Part shown: in pieces, positions 1 through 7,667 of the stretch
Numbering within the stretch: the first letter of the stretch is position 1
Layout: each line of letters begins with the position of its first letter
Assembly (NCBI RefSeq): GCF_017104645.1
Contig: NZ_JAAGPF010000047.1
Span: 1 to 34,982 of the forward strand
Direction: 5' to 3'
From: Burkholderia sp. Ac-20379
GTDB lineage: Bacteria; Pseudomonadota; Gammaproteobacteria; Burkholderiales; Burkholderiaceae
DNA: 34,982 bases
The notes under the pieces: model-generated
The model's input: only the letters and a program-made list of their open reading frames with translations
Databases searched by the model: none
What the model was told of the DNA's origin: nothing
Made by a program: the position numbers and the translations under genes

Positions 1-271
1 GGGGAGCGCGCGGCGCGGCCGAGGCGGCCGGCGCATCGCTCACGGCCGCTTCGGCCGAGACGGATTCCGCACCGTCAGCCGCCGGATCGGTTTTCGATTT
101 GGCCGCCGCGCGACGACGCGCGATCAGGCTGCGCGGCCCGCGACGCAGGCCGCGGCGCGGACGATCTTCGCCGCCGGCATCCTGCGCGGACTGCTCGGGA
201 GCGTCGTCGGCGCGCGATGCCCGCATGGCATGCGCGGATTCGGACGAATCAGTGTCGTGGGTATCTGTCAA
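1..271 (-). CDS. rluB: 23S rRNA pseudouridine synthase B, N-terminal part (partial)
   Basis: Only the first 90 codons are inside the window; the gene runs off the left edge. The visible part begins with a TTG codon at 271 (LTDTHDTDSSESA), with a GAGG ribosome binding site about 8 nt upstream. It is a disordered extension rich in Ala, Arg and Asp with a basic patch (RRGLRRGPRSLIARRRAAAK, residues about 40-59). The S4 and catalytic domains of RluB would lie beyond the edge, so the identification rests on position directly downstream of scpB, a gene order known in proteobacteria, and on the basic/acidic N-terminal extension that betaproteobacterial RluB proteins carry. RluB makes a pseudouridine in helix 89 of 23S rRNA. 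The gap to scpB is 62 bp, so the two are probably cotranscribed. Confidence 0.7.
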   Translation of the reverse strand, partial: MTDTHDTDSSESAHAMRASRADDAPEQSAQDAGGEDRPRRGLRRGPRSLIARRRAAAKSKTDPAADGAESVSAEAAVSDAPAASAAPRAP

Positions 272-333
272 AACAACCTCGAAATGTCAGGTCTCGCGCC
301 CGTCGCGGGCGCGGCAATCTCTATATGGCCGCG

Positions 334-1314
334 TCAAGCGCGGCGCTGAGCGGGTTCGTCTTCGCCCGGCGAGGCATCGCCGGACGTTACGCCACCCAAG
401 GATTCGTCAGCGGCAGCATGCCCGTGCAACGGGGCTGCGCCAGACTGCGTGGTATCGCGGCCCGCTTGCGGATCTTCGTCGCGCGCTGCCTCGCCGGCGT
501 CGGCAACGACGCGGCCTACTTCGTTCTCGACCGGCGCAAGCCGCGCGGGTTCCGCATCGGCTGCTTCGATCTCGCGACCGACTGGCGTCTCGCCTGCCGG
601 CGCTTCGTTTTCGTCGATGCCGCCAACCGCCTCGCCACGCGCCGCATCGCCGGCATCGACGCCGATGGGTTCGTCCGCAACCGCTTGGGCGGATACGTCG
701 GCCTGCACCTCGCCGGCCGCTGGAGCCGCCACGAGGTCGGGCGCATCGCCATCGGCGAATTCCATCGACGCCTGGGCGAGCAGACTCGCCTCCAGATGCG
801 CGGCGGGCTCTTCGAGCGCCGGCAGATCGTCGAGCGCCTTCAGGCCGAGATCGTCGAGAAACTGTTTGGTCGTCGCATAGAGCGCTGGGCGCCCCGGCAC
901 GTCGCGATGGCCGATCACCTCGATCCAGCTGCGATCTTCCAGCTGCTTCACGACCTGGGTATTGACCGTGACGCCGCGGATCTCTTCGATATCGCCACGC
1001 GTGACCGGCTGCCGGTACGCAATGATCGCAAGGGTTTCGAGCACGGCACGCGAGTACTTCGGCGGCTTTTCCGGGTGCAGACGATCCAGATAGACCCGCA
1101 TGGCCGGTTTGCTCTGGAAACGCCAGCCCGTTGCCAGTGCGACGAGTTCAACGCCGCGGCCGGACCACGCTTCCTTCAATTCTTCGAGCAACGTTCGGAC
1201 TGTGTCCGCCGACACGCTGTCGGCGAAGAGCTTGCGCAGATCGCCCAGCTTGAGCGGCTCCTGCGCACAGATCAAAGCAGTCTCGAGGACGATCTTCGCC
1301 TCTTGGGTATTCAT
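334..1314 (-). CDS. scpB: Segregation and condensation protein B
   Basis: ScpB is the winged-helix dimer that joins ScpA and Smc in the bacterial condensin complex for chromosome segregation. Residues 1-185 match the family: an N-terminal winged helix ([19 protein letters not shown]), then the conserved block [20 protein letters not shown] followed by [20 protein letters not shown] and a [14 protein letters not shown] segment in the second winged helix. The protein has 326 residues against about 200 for the usual family member; the extra 130 residues at the C-terminus are Ala/Glu/Asp-rich, without predicted fold, as seen in other Burkholderia copies. The start ATG at 1314 gives the normal family N-terminus. 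It lies upstream of rluB on the same strand, the usual context. Confidence 0.93.
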   Translation of the reverse strand: MNTQEAKIVLETALICAQEPLKLGDLRKLFADSVSADTVRTLLEELKEAWSGRGVELVALATGWRFQSKPAMRVYLDRLHPEKPPKYSRAVLETLAIIAYRQPVTRGDIEEIRGVTVNTQVVKQLEDRSWIEVIGHRDVPGRPALYATTKQFLDDLGLKALDDLPALEEPAAHLEASLLAQASMEFADGDAPDLVAAPAAGEVQADVSAQAVADEPIGVDAGDAARGEAVGGIDENEAPAGETPVGREIEAADAEPARLAPVENEVGRVVADAGEAARDEDPQAGRDTTQSGAAPLHGHAAADESLGGVTSGDASPGEDEPAQRRA

Positions 1315-1560
1315 GCAGCTAGGCCAGACCCTCTGGTCAAACGAACCGGATCAAAAATGAAACAGACGAAAAGGAACAGAAGACGCGCTCGCCCGATTCT
1401 GATCGGTCATATTGATGGGAGCACGAACCGGGGGTGGCGAAACCTGCTTGATGCCTGACCCTGACCGGACGGAACAGCGCGAAACCGTGATGGAGCCGCG
1501 TGAATGGACGCCATCTTACGCACATTCCGGCGACGCGTAAAGCCACTCGAACCATATCCT

Positions 1561-1586
1561 GCCGCCCGGCGCGACGGCCGGGCGGC
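1561..1586 (-). terminator. GC-rich hairpin after the aminotransferase gene
   Basis: A perfect 10-bp inverted repeat (GCCGCCCGGC / GCCGGGCGGC) with a 6-nt loop begins 15 bp past the aminotransferase stop. No T-run follows on the minus strand, so it may be only an RNA 3'-end stabiliser or a weak terminator. The rest of 1315-1600 shows no gene. Confidence 0.45.
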
Positions 1587-1600
1587 CCGCACAGCCCGCC

Positions 1601-2791
1601 TCAACGGCCGGCGCGTCGCAGGAATGCGTCGAGGCGCTCGACGCCGGCATCGAGGCGCGCCACGTCGCAGGCGTAGCACCAGCGCACAAACCCCTCGCCC
1701 TCATCGCCGAAGGCCCGCCCGGGCGCCAGCCCAAGGCCCGCCTCGCGCACCAGCCGCTTGCAGAAATCGAGGCTGTTGTCCGCGCCCGGCAGCCGCAGGA
1801 ACAGGTACATCGCGCCGTCGGGCGCTTCCACCCGTACGTCGGGCAGGCCATTCAACGCAGCGACGAGGTGATCGCGGGCATGCCGCAGCGCGCCGGTGAA
1901 TTCGGCGACGAACGGCTCGCCGTCGCGCACCGCGGCGACGCCCGCCGCCTGCACGAAGCTCGGCGCACACGAGGTGTTGTATTCGACGAGCTTGGCCAGC
2001 GCGTCCAGCGTGCGCGTCGGCGTCACCAGCCAGCCGAGCCGCCAGCCGGTCATCGCCCAGGCCTTCGAGAACGAATTGACGACGATCACCCGCTCGTCGC
2101 GCGACGCCAGATCGAGGAACGACGGCGCGCCGCCCGGGCCGAACGCCAGCCGCTCGTAAACCTCGTCGGCCACGATCCAGATGCCGTGCCGGCGGCAATG
2201 ATCGAGCACGGCGGCCTGCTCGGCGGCCGACATCGTCCAGCCGGTCGGGTTGTTCGGCGAATTGACGAACAGCATGCGCGTGCCGGGCGTCAGCGCCGCC
2301 AGCAGCCGGCTCAGATCGAGCTGCCAACCGCGCTCGCCATAGCCGAGCGGCACGCATGCGACTTCGGCGCCGAGAATCTTCGGAATTTCCACGAGATTGG
2401 GCCAGAGCGGCGTGACCGCGACCACGCGATCGCCCGCCCCCACCAGCAACTGGGCCGCCAGCATCAGCGCATTGACGCCGGCGCTGGTCACCGCGATATG
2501 CTCGGTGCGCGTCGCCCCGTGCCGCGCGGACACGTAACCGGCCAGCGTTTCGCGCAGCGGCGCGGCGCCGAGGTTGTGCGTGTAGAAGGTTTCGCCGCGC
2601 GCGAGCGCCTCGCTGGCCGCGTCGCGAATGAAGGCCGGCGTCACACGATCGGATTCGCCGAACCAGAACGGCAACACGCCTTCCACGCCGAACCCCGAAT
2701 TCGCCACTTCGCGGATCAGCGACGGCCGCAGCGATTCGACCGCCATGCGCACATCCGGTGCGCTACCCGTTGCATTGTCGAAAGCGTTCAA
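1601..2791 (-). CDS. PLP-dependent class I/II aminotransferase
   Basis: Fold-type I aminotransferase of about 396 residues. Visible motifs are SPNNPTGW (substrate carboxylate/PLP region), VADEVYERL (Asp and Tyr contacting PLP) and NSFSKAWAMTGWRLGW with the Schiff-base lysine. These place it in the aspartate/alanine-type family; the exact amino donor cannot be read from sequence. Start choice: a long frame opens at a GTG at 2836, but a GAGGAGG ribosome binding site sits 6 nt before an in-frame TTG at 2791 and a TACACT -10-like hexamer (2820-2825) lies inside the upstream codons, so I take TTG 2791. It follows the LysR gene on the same strand, with only 57 bp between them, and may be controlled by it. 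Confidence 0.88.
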   Translation of the reverse strand: MNAFDNATGSAPDVRMAVESLRPSLIREVANSGFGVEGVLPFWFGESDRVTPAFIRDAASEALARGETFYTHNLGAAPLRETLAGYVSARHGATRTEHIAVTSAGVNALMLAAQLLVGAGDRVVAVTPLWPNLVEIPKILGAEVACVPLGYGERGWQLDLSRLLAALTPGTRMLFVNSPNNPTGWTMSAAEQAAVLDHCRRHGIWIVADEVYERLAFGPGGAPSFLDLASRDERVIVVNSFSKAWAMTGWRLGWLVTPTRTLDALAKLVEYNTSCAPSFVQAAGVAAVRDGEPFVAEFTGALRHARDHLVAALNGLPDVRVEAPDGAMYLFLRLPGADNSLDFCKRLVREAGLGLAPGRAFGDEGEGFVRWCYACDVARLDAGVERLDAFLRRAGR

Positions 2792-2795
2792 GCAC

Positions 2796-2825
2796 CCCTC
2801 CTCGTCGGTCAGTGCCGCCAGTGTA
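2796..2825 (-). promoter_or_regulatory. -10-like element and strong RBS deciding the aminotransferase start
   Basis: On the minus strand TACACT (2820-2825) is followed by GAGGAGG about 12 nt later and the TTG start at 2791. No good -35 hexamer is present, so this may be an activator-dependent promoter or chance; the ribosome binding site itself is clear. Confidence 0.45.
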
Positions 2826-2848
2826 GCGGCCCGCACGGCAAAACGGCG

Positions 2849-3751
2849 TCAGACCAGATCCTCGGCGCGCGCCGGCATCTCGCCGACCAGCCCCCAGATC
2901 GCCTCGGCGGCCGGCGACAGCGAGCGATCGCGCCGCCGCACCAGTTCGACCGTGCGCTCGGCGCGCGGCGTCAGCGGCCGCGCCACCAGCGACGAACCGG
3001 CCGGCAGCGGCAAGGCCAGCCACGGCAGCACGCTGACCCCGATGCCGGCCTCGACCAGCCCGAATACGGTGGCCGAATGGCCCAGCTCCTGCACGACCGA
3101 CGCGCCCACGCGGTGCAGGCTCAGCGCCGCATCGATCAGCGGCCGGCTGCCGGACGCGTAGTCGAGCAGCACCAGCCGCTGCCCGTCGAGCGCGGCCCAG
3201 GGCACGCTCTCGCTGGCGGCCAGCGGATGATCGGCGCGCGCGACCAGGCAGAACGAATCGGTCATCAGCGGTTCGCACACCAGATCGGTGGCCGGCAACG
3301 GCCCGATCACGACCCCGAAATCGACTTCGCCCGATTTCACCTTGCGCAGCACGTCGCTCTGCACGTCGTCGCGCAAACCGAGCGTCACGAACGGGAATTG
3401 CCGCTCGGCATCCGCCACGACGCGCGGCATCAGCCGGCAGGCGATCGTCGGGCTGGCGGCCACCATCACGCGGCCTCGCCGTTGCTCCCCGATTTCGCGG
3501 ATTTCGCGCAGCGCGTCGTCCAGATCGCCGAGCAGCCGCGACACGCTGGCGACCAGGTTCGCGCCGGCGTCGGTGAGCTGCACGTCGCGCGTGGTCCGGT
3601 CGATCAGCTTCAGGCCGATCTCGCCCTCGAGCTCGCGCACGCAGCGGCTGACCGCCGACTGGGTCAGGCCGATCTCGTCGCCGGCCCGGCTGAAGCTGCG
3701 CGACCGCGCCACCTCGATAAACACCCGCAGCTGACGCAGAGTGATATTCAT
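2849..3751 (-). CDS. LysR-family transcriptional regulator
   Basis: 300-residue LysR-type regulator. The N-terminal winged helix-turn-helix is typical: LRQLRVFIEVARSRSFSRAG followed by DEIGLTQSAVSRCVRELEGE and LIDRTTRDVQLTDAG, residues 4-62. It is followed by a helical linker and a periplasmic-binding-protein-like effector domain (about 90-295) with the usual RGRVMVAASPTIACRLMP opening and a GLVEAGIGVSVLPWLA segment. The ATG at 3751 is preceded by GAGGA. Effector and targets are unknown; the aminotransferase downstream on the same strand is the obvious candidate target, unlike the more common divergent LysR arrangement. Confidence 0.92.
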   Translation of the reverse strand: MNITLRQLRVFIEVARSRSFSRAGDEIGLTQSAVSRCVRELEGEIGLKLIDRTTRDVQLTDAGANLVASVSRLLGDLDDALREIREIGEQRRGRVMVAASPTIACRLMPRVVADAERQFPFVTLGLRDDVQSDVLRKVKSGEVDFGVVIGPLPATDLVCEPLMTDSFCLVARADHPLAASESVPWAALDGQRLVLLDYASGSRPLIDAALSLHRVGASVVQELGHSATVFGLVEAGIGVSVLPWLALPLPAGSSLVARPLTPRAERTVELVRRRDRSLSPAAEAIWGLVGEMPARAEDLV

Positions 3752-3786
3752 TGCGTGTCCTCATCAATCCCGCACTTCGATGCGCA

Positions 3787-3792
3787 ATTGTA
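3787..3792 (-). promoter_or_regulatory. Probable -10 of the LysR gene
   Basis: TACAAT on the minus strand, 35 nt upstream of the LysR ATG. No clear -35 is seen. Confidence 0.35.
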
Positions 3793-3896
3793 GGGGCATC
3801 GACCGCTGCCGGCCTGCCATGTGTCGGTGCGGTGCAGCGAAGGGCCCGGCGCACGCCGCGCGGGCCGGATTGCACAAGATTGGTGATTGTCCCGAT

Positions 3897-3926
3897 TTGC
3901 CGCAGGGGCATTTTGGCGTCTTATAC
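3897..3926 (+). promoter_or_regulatory. Sigma70-like promoter of the structured leader
   Basis: TTGCCG (3897-3902), an 18-bp spacer and TTATAC (3921-3926) on the plus strand. Transcription would begin near 3932, giving a leader of about 215 nt before the ATG at 4149. The stretch 3752-3896 upstream holds no gene that I can support. Confidence 0.5.
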
Positions 3927-3929
3927 GCC

Positions 3930-4148
3930 CCTAGCTGACTAGGCCATAGGCTCGGTGCGGTGGGGCTCTCAAGGAGATAGCCACAGACTTGGCACGGTTC
4001 CTGCGTTAAGTCGCGTACAGGGTAGCGGAAACCTTCGGATGCAACGAAGGAAGCGGCAACCCCCACCTGGCACCCGATGCGGATCGGGTGCTTGAAGAGT
4101 GCGCGGCGCAGGGCAGCGCACCGGAGTTAGCTTCGCTGAGGTGAGGAC
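3930..4148 (+). ncRNA. Structured 5' leader with at least four hairpins (unassigned)
   Basis: The sequence between the promoter and the transposase-derived gene can fold into a string of stems: CCTAG/CTAGG with a 4-nt loop (3930-3943), CCTTCG/CGAAGG with a 7-nt loop (4032-4050), a perfect 9-bp stem GCACCCGAT/ATCGGGTGC with a 4-nt loop (4070-4091), and GTGCGC/GCGCAC (4099-4121). A further pairing is possible at 3959-3983. The last stem lies just upstream of the ribosome binding site (GAGGTGAGGA). I do not recognise a known riboswitch class. It could be a cis-regulator of the downstream gene, or a small RNA ending before it. Confidence 0.5.
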
Positions 4149-4550
4149 ATGATGCTGTTCGACGATTTGAAGGATAACGAATGGGCGCTGGTCGAAGGAC
4201 TGTTCTGCGCGGAACCCGCACGCAGTGAGCGTCGTGGTCGCCCCCGCGTGGAAGCACGTTCGGTCGTGAACGCCGTTCTGTGGGTGCTGTCGACGGGCGA
4301 AGGTTGGTCGAAGCTGCCCGGGCGCTACCCGTCCCCGCCGACCTGCCGTCGGCGCTTCGACGAGTGGCAGGCCGATGGCACGCTCGCCGAAGTGGTGAAG
4401 CGCCTCGGCACCAGCGGCCGTCAAGTCTCGCTGCGCGGCCGGATCGGCGCCAGCGCGGTCAAGCCGCCCGCGCCCCCGAGCCGCGACCGCCTGCGCGGCG
4501 CATTCTGGACCAATCCGGAATCGTGGCGCGCTCCCGTGAAGATGGCGTAA
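4149..4550 (+). CDS. Transposase-derived N-terminal domain protein (DUF4096/IS4-IS5 type), possibly domesticated
   Basis: 133 residues. Residues 3-85 match the N-terminal DNA-binding region of IS5/IS4-type transposases (DDLKDNEWALVEGLF, GRPRVEARSVVNAVLWVLSTG, GWSKLPGRYPSPPTCRRRFDEW). The catalytic DDE domain is absent: the protein ends in a Pro/Arg-rich tail and the DNA after the stop shows no continuation of a transposase in any frame. No terminal inverted repeats are visible. A good ribosome binding site (GAGGTGAGGA), a plausible promoter and a structured leader argue for a maintained cellular gene rather than a decaying insertion sequence. The likely role is DNA binding, by inference only. 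Alternative: an internally deleted IS remnant. ATG at 4149 or 4152. Confidence 0.7.
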   Translation: MMLFDDLKDNEWALVEGLFCAEPARSERRGRPRVEARSVVNAVLWVLSTGEGWSKLPGRYPSPPTCRRRFDEWQADGTLAEVVKRLGTSGRQVSLRGRIGASAVKPPAPPSRDRLRGAFWTNPESWRAPVKMA

Positions 4551-4565
4551 TCGCTCAGGCGATCG

Positions 4566-4657
4566 CGGGCGGCCCCGGCTGCCGCCCGACGCCAAACACG
4601 CCGGCATCGAGCCGCCTTGCGGCGCCGGCGTGATTCGCGAGCGCTTCCACGCTCGCG
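4566..4657 (+). terminator. Pair of strong hairpins after the transposase-derived gene
   Basis: CGGGCGGC/GCCGCCCG (4566-4588, 7-nt loop) and TCGCGAGCG/CGCTCGCGA (4634-4657, 6-nt loop) are perfect inverted repeats. No long T-run follows either, so termination is possible but not certain. Confidence 0.4.
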
Positions 4658-4762
4658 ACGGCGAAACATCTCTTTACCAATGCTTACAGCGCACGGGGGC
4701 TCCCGCCCCTACCGTGAGGACAGGTCAACAGGCCGCCTCGACGGTCTGAAGGGAGCCCAACC

Positions 4763-5017
4763 ATGTCAAGCCATTCGTCGCTCGCCATCGCGAGCGTGGT
4801 GCTTGCCTTGGCGCTCACCCCACTTGCGCTGGCCGATCAGCACGCCAAACCGCCGTCTGGCCATCGGGGGCAAGCAGGCCAGGGTCATGCACCGTCGCCG
4901 CCAGCCGCGCCGCCCAACATCGTCCCGCGAGGCGACTTGCGTGGCGACATTGCGAGCAATGCACGCATTCGCAACGACAGCGCACCACGTCCGACCGGTT
5001 TTGCACCGCGTCGATGA
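4763..5017 (+). CDS. Small exported protein of unknown function
   Basis: 84 residues. The N-terminus is a clear Sec signal peptide: a hydrophobic run SLAIASVVLALALTPLALA with a probable cleavage after ALA at about residue 24. The mature part is short, hydrophilic and rich in Pro, Gly, His and Arg, ending in FAPRR, and probably disordered in the periplasm. AGGGAG lies 9 nt before the ATG. An intrinsic terminator follows at 5121-5151, so it is probably a monocistronic gene. I do not recognise a family; similar small proteins occur in Burkholderia. Confidence 0.7.
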   Translation: MSSHSSLAIASVVLALALTPLALADQHAKPPSGHRGQAGQGHAPSPPAAPPNIVPRGDLRGDIASNARIRNDSAPRPTGFAPRR

Positions 5018-5120
5018 TCGTGCGCGCATGGAAATTTCAGTGAGTTCAGGAACTGCGCGCGGCCACGGCAGTCACACCCTAGCCATGAGCACAGCTTGGC
5101 AACAGCAATGTACCCGGTAG

Positions 5121-5151
5121 CGCCCGTATCTCACGATACGGGCGTTTTTTT
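5121..5151 (+). terminator. Rho-independent terminator
   Basis: Stem CGCCCGTAT/ATACGGGCG with a 6-nt loop followed by seven T on the plus strand. It ends the small exported protein transcript about 100 nt past its stop. Confidence 0.9.
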
Positions 5152-5182
5152 GCCCGCCTGGATTGCGCCTGGCTCGAGTTGG

Positions 5183-5500
5183 CTACAACCGGCTTTCGAG
5201 GATCGTGACGGCGCTGGCGTCGCTCAGCACGTAATCGTCGACCCGGCGATCGACCCACGAGAGCGCCCGTTCGTCGCGTTCGAGCCGGCTGAATTCGGCT
5301 CGCCCGGTGTCGGTCAGTATCGCGATATCGACCGGGGCATGAAAGCCCGGCGCCGGTGCGACGGTCTTCTGCCGCACCGTATCCATCAGTCCGAGGTTGC
5401 GAAGGTACTCGAAAACGTTCGGGCGTCGCGCCCAGGGAACCTGCCGGTACTGCACGCGCCGCAAGGCATCGAGCACTGCTTCGTTGGAATACGTGGCCAT
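5183..5500 (-). CDS. Conserved hypothetical protein, winged-helix-like
   Basis: 105 residues with no family that I can name. The N-terminal half (EAVLDALRRVQYRQVPWARR, then PNVFEYLRNLGLMDTV) looks helical and the segment DIAILTDTGRAEFSRLERDE resembles the recognition wing of small winged-helix proteins (TDTGR is typical of that fold). This suggests a nucleic-acid-binding role, by inference only. Composition and codon use fit the host. It is transcribed toward the terminator at 5121-5151, which is strand-specific for the opposite gene, and away from the YdcF-like gene. Confidence 0.65.
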   Translation of the reverse strand: MATYSNEAVLDALRRVQYRQVPWARRPNVFEYLRNLGLMDTVRQKTVAPAPGFHAPVDIAILTDTGRAEFSRLERDERALSWVDRRVDDYVLSDASAVTILESRL

Positions 5501-5698
5501 CTGGACTCTTTCTCAAAGTACAGCGATCCTGCAGGCGGTCCCGCCGGCCCGATGCTTCACTAGCCGGCGCCGCCACGCAACGACAGGGGACGTTACCGCG
5601 AATCCCCTGCGCCTTCCTATCCGCTCCGCGCCACATTTCGCGACGCCTGGAACGGATCGAACTCAACCGGGCAAAAAAGTTACCTTACCCCATTCAAA

Positions 5699-6415
5699 TT
5701 GATTCTGTTCGTTTCATTTGTGCTGCTTATTGCAGCTGCTGCGATCTGGCGCAAGCGCCGATTCGCGCTTGCCGCCGCCGCATTCGTGCTGCTTTACGGC
5801 CTGGCCAGCGGCTGGTTCGTCGCGCCGCTCGTGGCGATCGCCGAAGCCGGCGTCGAGCCGGTGGATCCGCCCGCCATGAGCGGCCGCACCGCGATCGTCG
5901 TGCTCGGCGCGGGGATCGACCGCCGCAACGGCGCCTTGGTCCCGCCCCGCGACGCGCTGGCTCGCATCGCTCGCGCCGCGCAAGTCCATTCGGTCTGCCA
6001 ACGAATTGCCGCGCATTGCACCGTGATCGTGACCGGTGGCGATCCCCATCGCCACGGCATCAGCGAGGCCGCGCTCTACGCGCCGCTGCTGCGCGAGCGC
6101 GGCGTGACCGGCCACGACCTGATTCTCGAGCCGCGCAGCCGCACGACCTACGAAAACGCAAAGTTCACCGCCCCCATCCTACTCGCCGAACATTACGACG
6201 CAACGATTCTGATCACGTCGTCCTACCAGATGCGCCGCGCCCTGCTCGATTTCGCGCGATTCGGGATCGCACCCCAACCGGTGTACGCCAACCGCCTGCG
6301 TGCCGAGTGCGGCTGGCGCCCCCATGCGTCGAATTTCGTCGCGGCGTCTCGAGCGCTGCACGAAATCGCCGGAATCGTTCAATTTTACGCATATCGGTGG
6401 CTCGGCTGGTTCTGA
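5699..6415 (+). CDS. YdcF/DUF218-family membrane-anchored protein
   Basis: 238 residues. Two hydrophobic stretches at the N-terminus (about 1-17 and 22-45) anchor it in the inner membrane. The DUF218 domain follows: AIVVLGAGIDRRNGALVPPR with the conserved VVLG turn, VIVTGGDPHRHGISEA, LILEPRSRTTYENAKF (the ENA motif) and ILITSSYQMRRALLDFARFG (the TSxxHMxRA-like motif). E. coli relatives include YdcF, SanA and ElyC, which act in envelope biogenesis; YdcF binds S-adenosylmethionine. The start is a TTG at 5699 without a convincing ribosome binding site, so the real start could lie a little downstream. The precise function is unknown. Confidence 0.85.
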   Translation: MILFVSFVLLIAAAAIWRKRRFALAAAAFVLLYGLASGWFVAPLVAIAEAGVEPVDPPAMSGRTAIVVLGAGIDRRNGALVPPRDALARIARAAQVHSVCQRIAAHCTVIVTGGDPHRHGISEAALYAPLLRERGVTGHDLILEPRSRTTYENAKFTAPILLAEHYDATILITSSYQMRRALLDFARFGIAPQPVYANRLRAECGWRPHASNFVAASRALHEIAGIVQFYAYRWLGWF

Positions 6416-6567
6416 TTCGCCGCCATGCCCGAACGCGTCAATGCATATCGTGCGCACAGCCTTGTGGCGCGAGGATGTCCGGACGAATCGCAACGGCCCG
6501 CTTGTCGCGACCGCGACACGCCGCGCCGCCGCGCCGGGCCGGGCGTGCGCCGATCCGTCACTTTTGC

Positions 6568-6573
6568 TACACT
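6568..6573 (+). promoter_or_regulatory. Extended -10 element of the small periplasmic protein gene
   Basis: TGCTACACT: a TG-extended TACACT hexamer 71 nt upstream of the ATG at 6645. No recognisable -35. Confidence 0.4.
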
Positions 6574-6644
6574 CGCCTCACTCGGTTGCAATGCCGGACG
6601 GATCGGCAAACTCGGGTCCCATCACCACTTAGCGGAGGTAGAGA

Positions 6645-6902
6645 ATGAAGAAAATGTCCCTGGCTATTCTGGTTTCGATGTCGGCTCTGGCTGGCGCAGC
6701 CTACGCCCAAGAAAGCACGACGATCACGACGATCACCGATCCGGCCAAGATCGCCGAAGTCGAGCAGCGTGCTCAAGCCATTCAACAGCAACAGGACGCC
6801 CAGCGCGCCGCTGCCGAAGAACATCCGGCGCATCATCACGCGGTGAAGAAGCACCATCGTGCAGCGAAGAAGGCTGCCAAGCCGGAAGCCGCCAGCCAGT
6901 AA
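6645..6902 (+). CDS. Small His/Lys-rich periplasmic protein of unknown function
   Basis: 85 residues. A signal peptide (MKKMSLAILVSMSALAGAAYA, residues 1-21, cleavage after AYA) is followed by a Glu/Gln-rich helix (about 35-58) and a basic, His-rich tail (HPAHHHAVKKHHRAAKKAAK). Six histidines near the C-terminus could bind metal or polyanion; this is inference. Strong ribosome binding site GGAGG before the ATG and a strong terminator directly downstream: a well-formed single-gene unit, probably abundant. No family name recognised. Confidence 0.8.
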   Translation: MKKMSLAILVSMSALAGAAYAQESTTITTITDPAKIAEVEQRAQAIQQQQDAQRAAAEEHPAHHHAVKKHHRAAKKAAKPEAASQ

Positions 6903-6941
6903 TCGGCCCGCTTCGACGGTTCCGCCAGCGCGGCCGCCAAG

Positions 6942-6975
6942 AGCCGAATCCGGTTTTTCCGGGTTCGGCTTTTTT
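6942..6975 (+). terminator. Rho-independent terminator
   Basis: Stem AGCCGAATCCGG/CCGGGTTCGGCT (12 bp, one G-T pair) with a 5-nt loop and a run of seven T including the stem end. It lies 40 nt past the stop of the His/Lys-rich protein. Confidence 0.93.
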
Positions 6976-7058
6976 CATGGCGCGGCGCACGGCGCGCGCT
7001 GTGCTAAAGTCGCGCACCCAACTTATCCAACCGTGCGCACCCCGGTGCGGAGGACAGA

Positions 7059-7313
7059 ATGAGCAATATCCAACTCGACATCGAATGGACCGAAGCGGCA
7101 ACCCACAAGATCAAGCAACTGATGCCGCGCGGCTCCGACGAGGCCTATCTCGCGCTGCCGCCGATCGAATGCCTGCCGATGGAAGGCGACGTGCTGTTTC
7201 TCGGGCCGCAGGGCAAGCAGCAGCCGTTTATCGTCGTCGAACGCCAGTATCACCATGAAGGCGACGCGGACTGGACCATCATCCTGATCCTCGACGTGCC
7301 GAACGCGCACTGA
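7059..7313 (+). CDS. Conserved hypothetical protein
   Basis: 84 residues, cytosolic, without signal or membrane segments. The protein alternates short beta-like stretches (DVLFLGPQGKQQPFIVVERQ, then DWTIILILDVP) with an amphipathic N-terminal helix (WTEAATHKIKQLMP). GGAGGA stands before the ATG and a TG-extended TAAAGT (7005-7010) is a plausible -10. I do not recognise a domain. Codon use agrees with its neighbours, and the clear start signals make it a real gene. Confidence 0.75.
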   Translation: MSNIQLDIEWTEAATHKIKQLMPRGSDEAYLALPPIECLPMEGDVLFLGPQGKQQPFIVVERQYHHEGDADWTIILILDVPNAH

Positions 7314-7452
7314 CGCCTGCCGCATCGCGCCGGGCGGCGTCCTGCCGCCCGCCAAGCCGCATCGCCCCACGCGATGCGCTGCCTTTCTCCCGCTCCCGAC
7401 GATTCGATCCAATCGGCCGCGCCGTCGCCGCAAGCCGACAATCGGGCCGCAC

Positions 7453-7560
7453 AAAAAAAATTGCCCGCGCTTAAATAAAGCGCGGGCAAAACCGTCGCCC
7501 TACGAGGATAGGCGACGGGGCCAACGGGGCTCATGCTCGCGCATGAGCCATCAAGCCTGT
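7453..7560 (-). ncRNA. Candidate small RNA (or mRNA 3' end) with three hairpins and intrinsic terminator
   Basis: Read on the minus strand, three consecutive perfect hairpins occur: GGCTCATGC/GCATGAGCC closed by the GNRA-type tetraloop GCGA (7528-7549), CCGTCGCC/GGCGACGG with an 11-nt loop (7492-7518), and a 12-bp stem TTGCCCGCGCTT/AAGCGCGGGCAA with a 5-nt loop (7461-7489) followed by eight T (7453-7460). No annotated gene on this strand needs that terminator: bamC has its own at 7831-7855. The 5' end could be near 7720, which would include two tiny ORFs. I do not recognise a known sRNA family. The 7314-7830 region otherwise lacks genes. Confidence 0.6.
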
Positions 7561-7658
7561 CCGGCGCGGGGGCGCACCGAAACGATGACGATGACTGCGA
7601 CGTCGAATCCGGCGCCAAGCCGTTTCACGTCACGCACGATGTGCGGAGGCAACATCAT
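7551..7658 (-). CDS. Possible 35-residue small protein inside the candidate RNA
   Basis: Begins MMLPPHIVRDVKRLGAG and contains a hydrophobic stretch FDVAVIVIVSV, then a basic end RPRAGQA; the stop touches the first hairpin of the RNA. It could be a short membrane-associated peptide. No convincing ribosome binding site, so translation is unproven. Confidence 0.3.
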   Translation of the reverse strand: MMLPPHIVRDVKRLGAGFDVAVIVIVSVRPRAGQA

Positions 7659-7667
7659 CCGGATGAC

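Noticed and set aside
1868..3793. 641-residue open frame on the plus strand
   Set aside because: It runs antisense through the aminotransferase and LysR genes, is Arg/Ala/His/Gln-rich and shows no domain: a GC-rich shadow.
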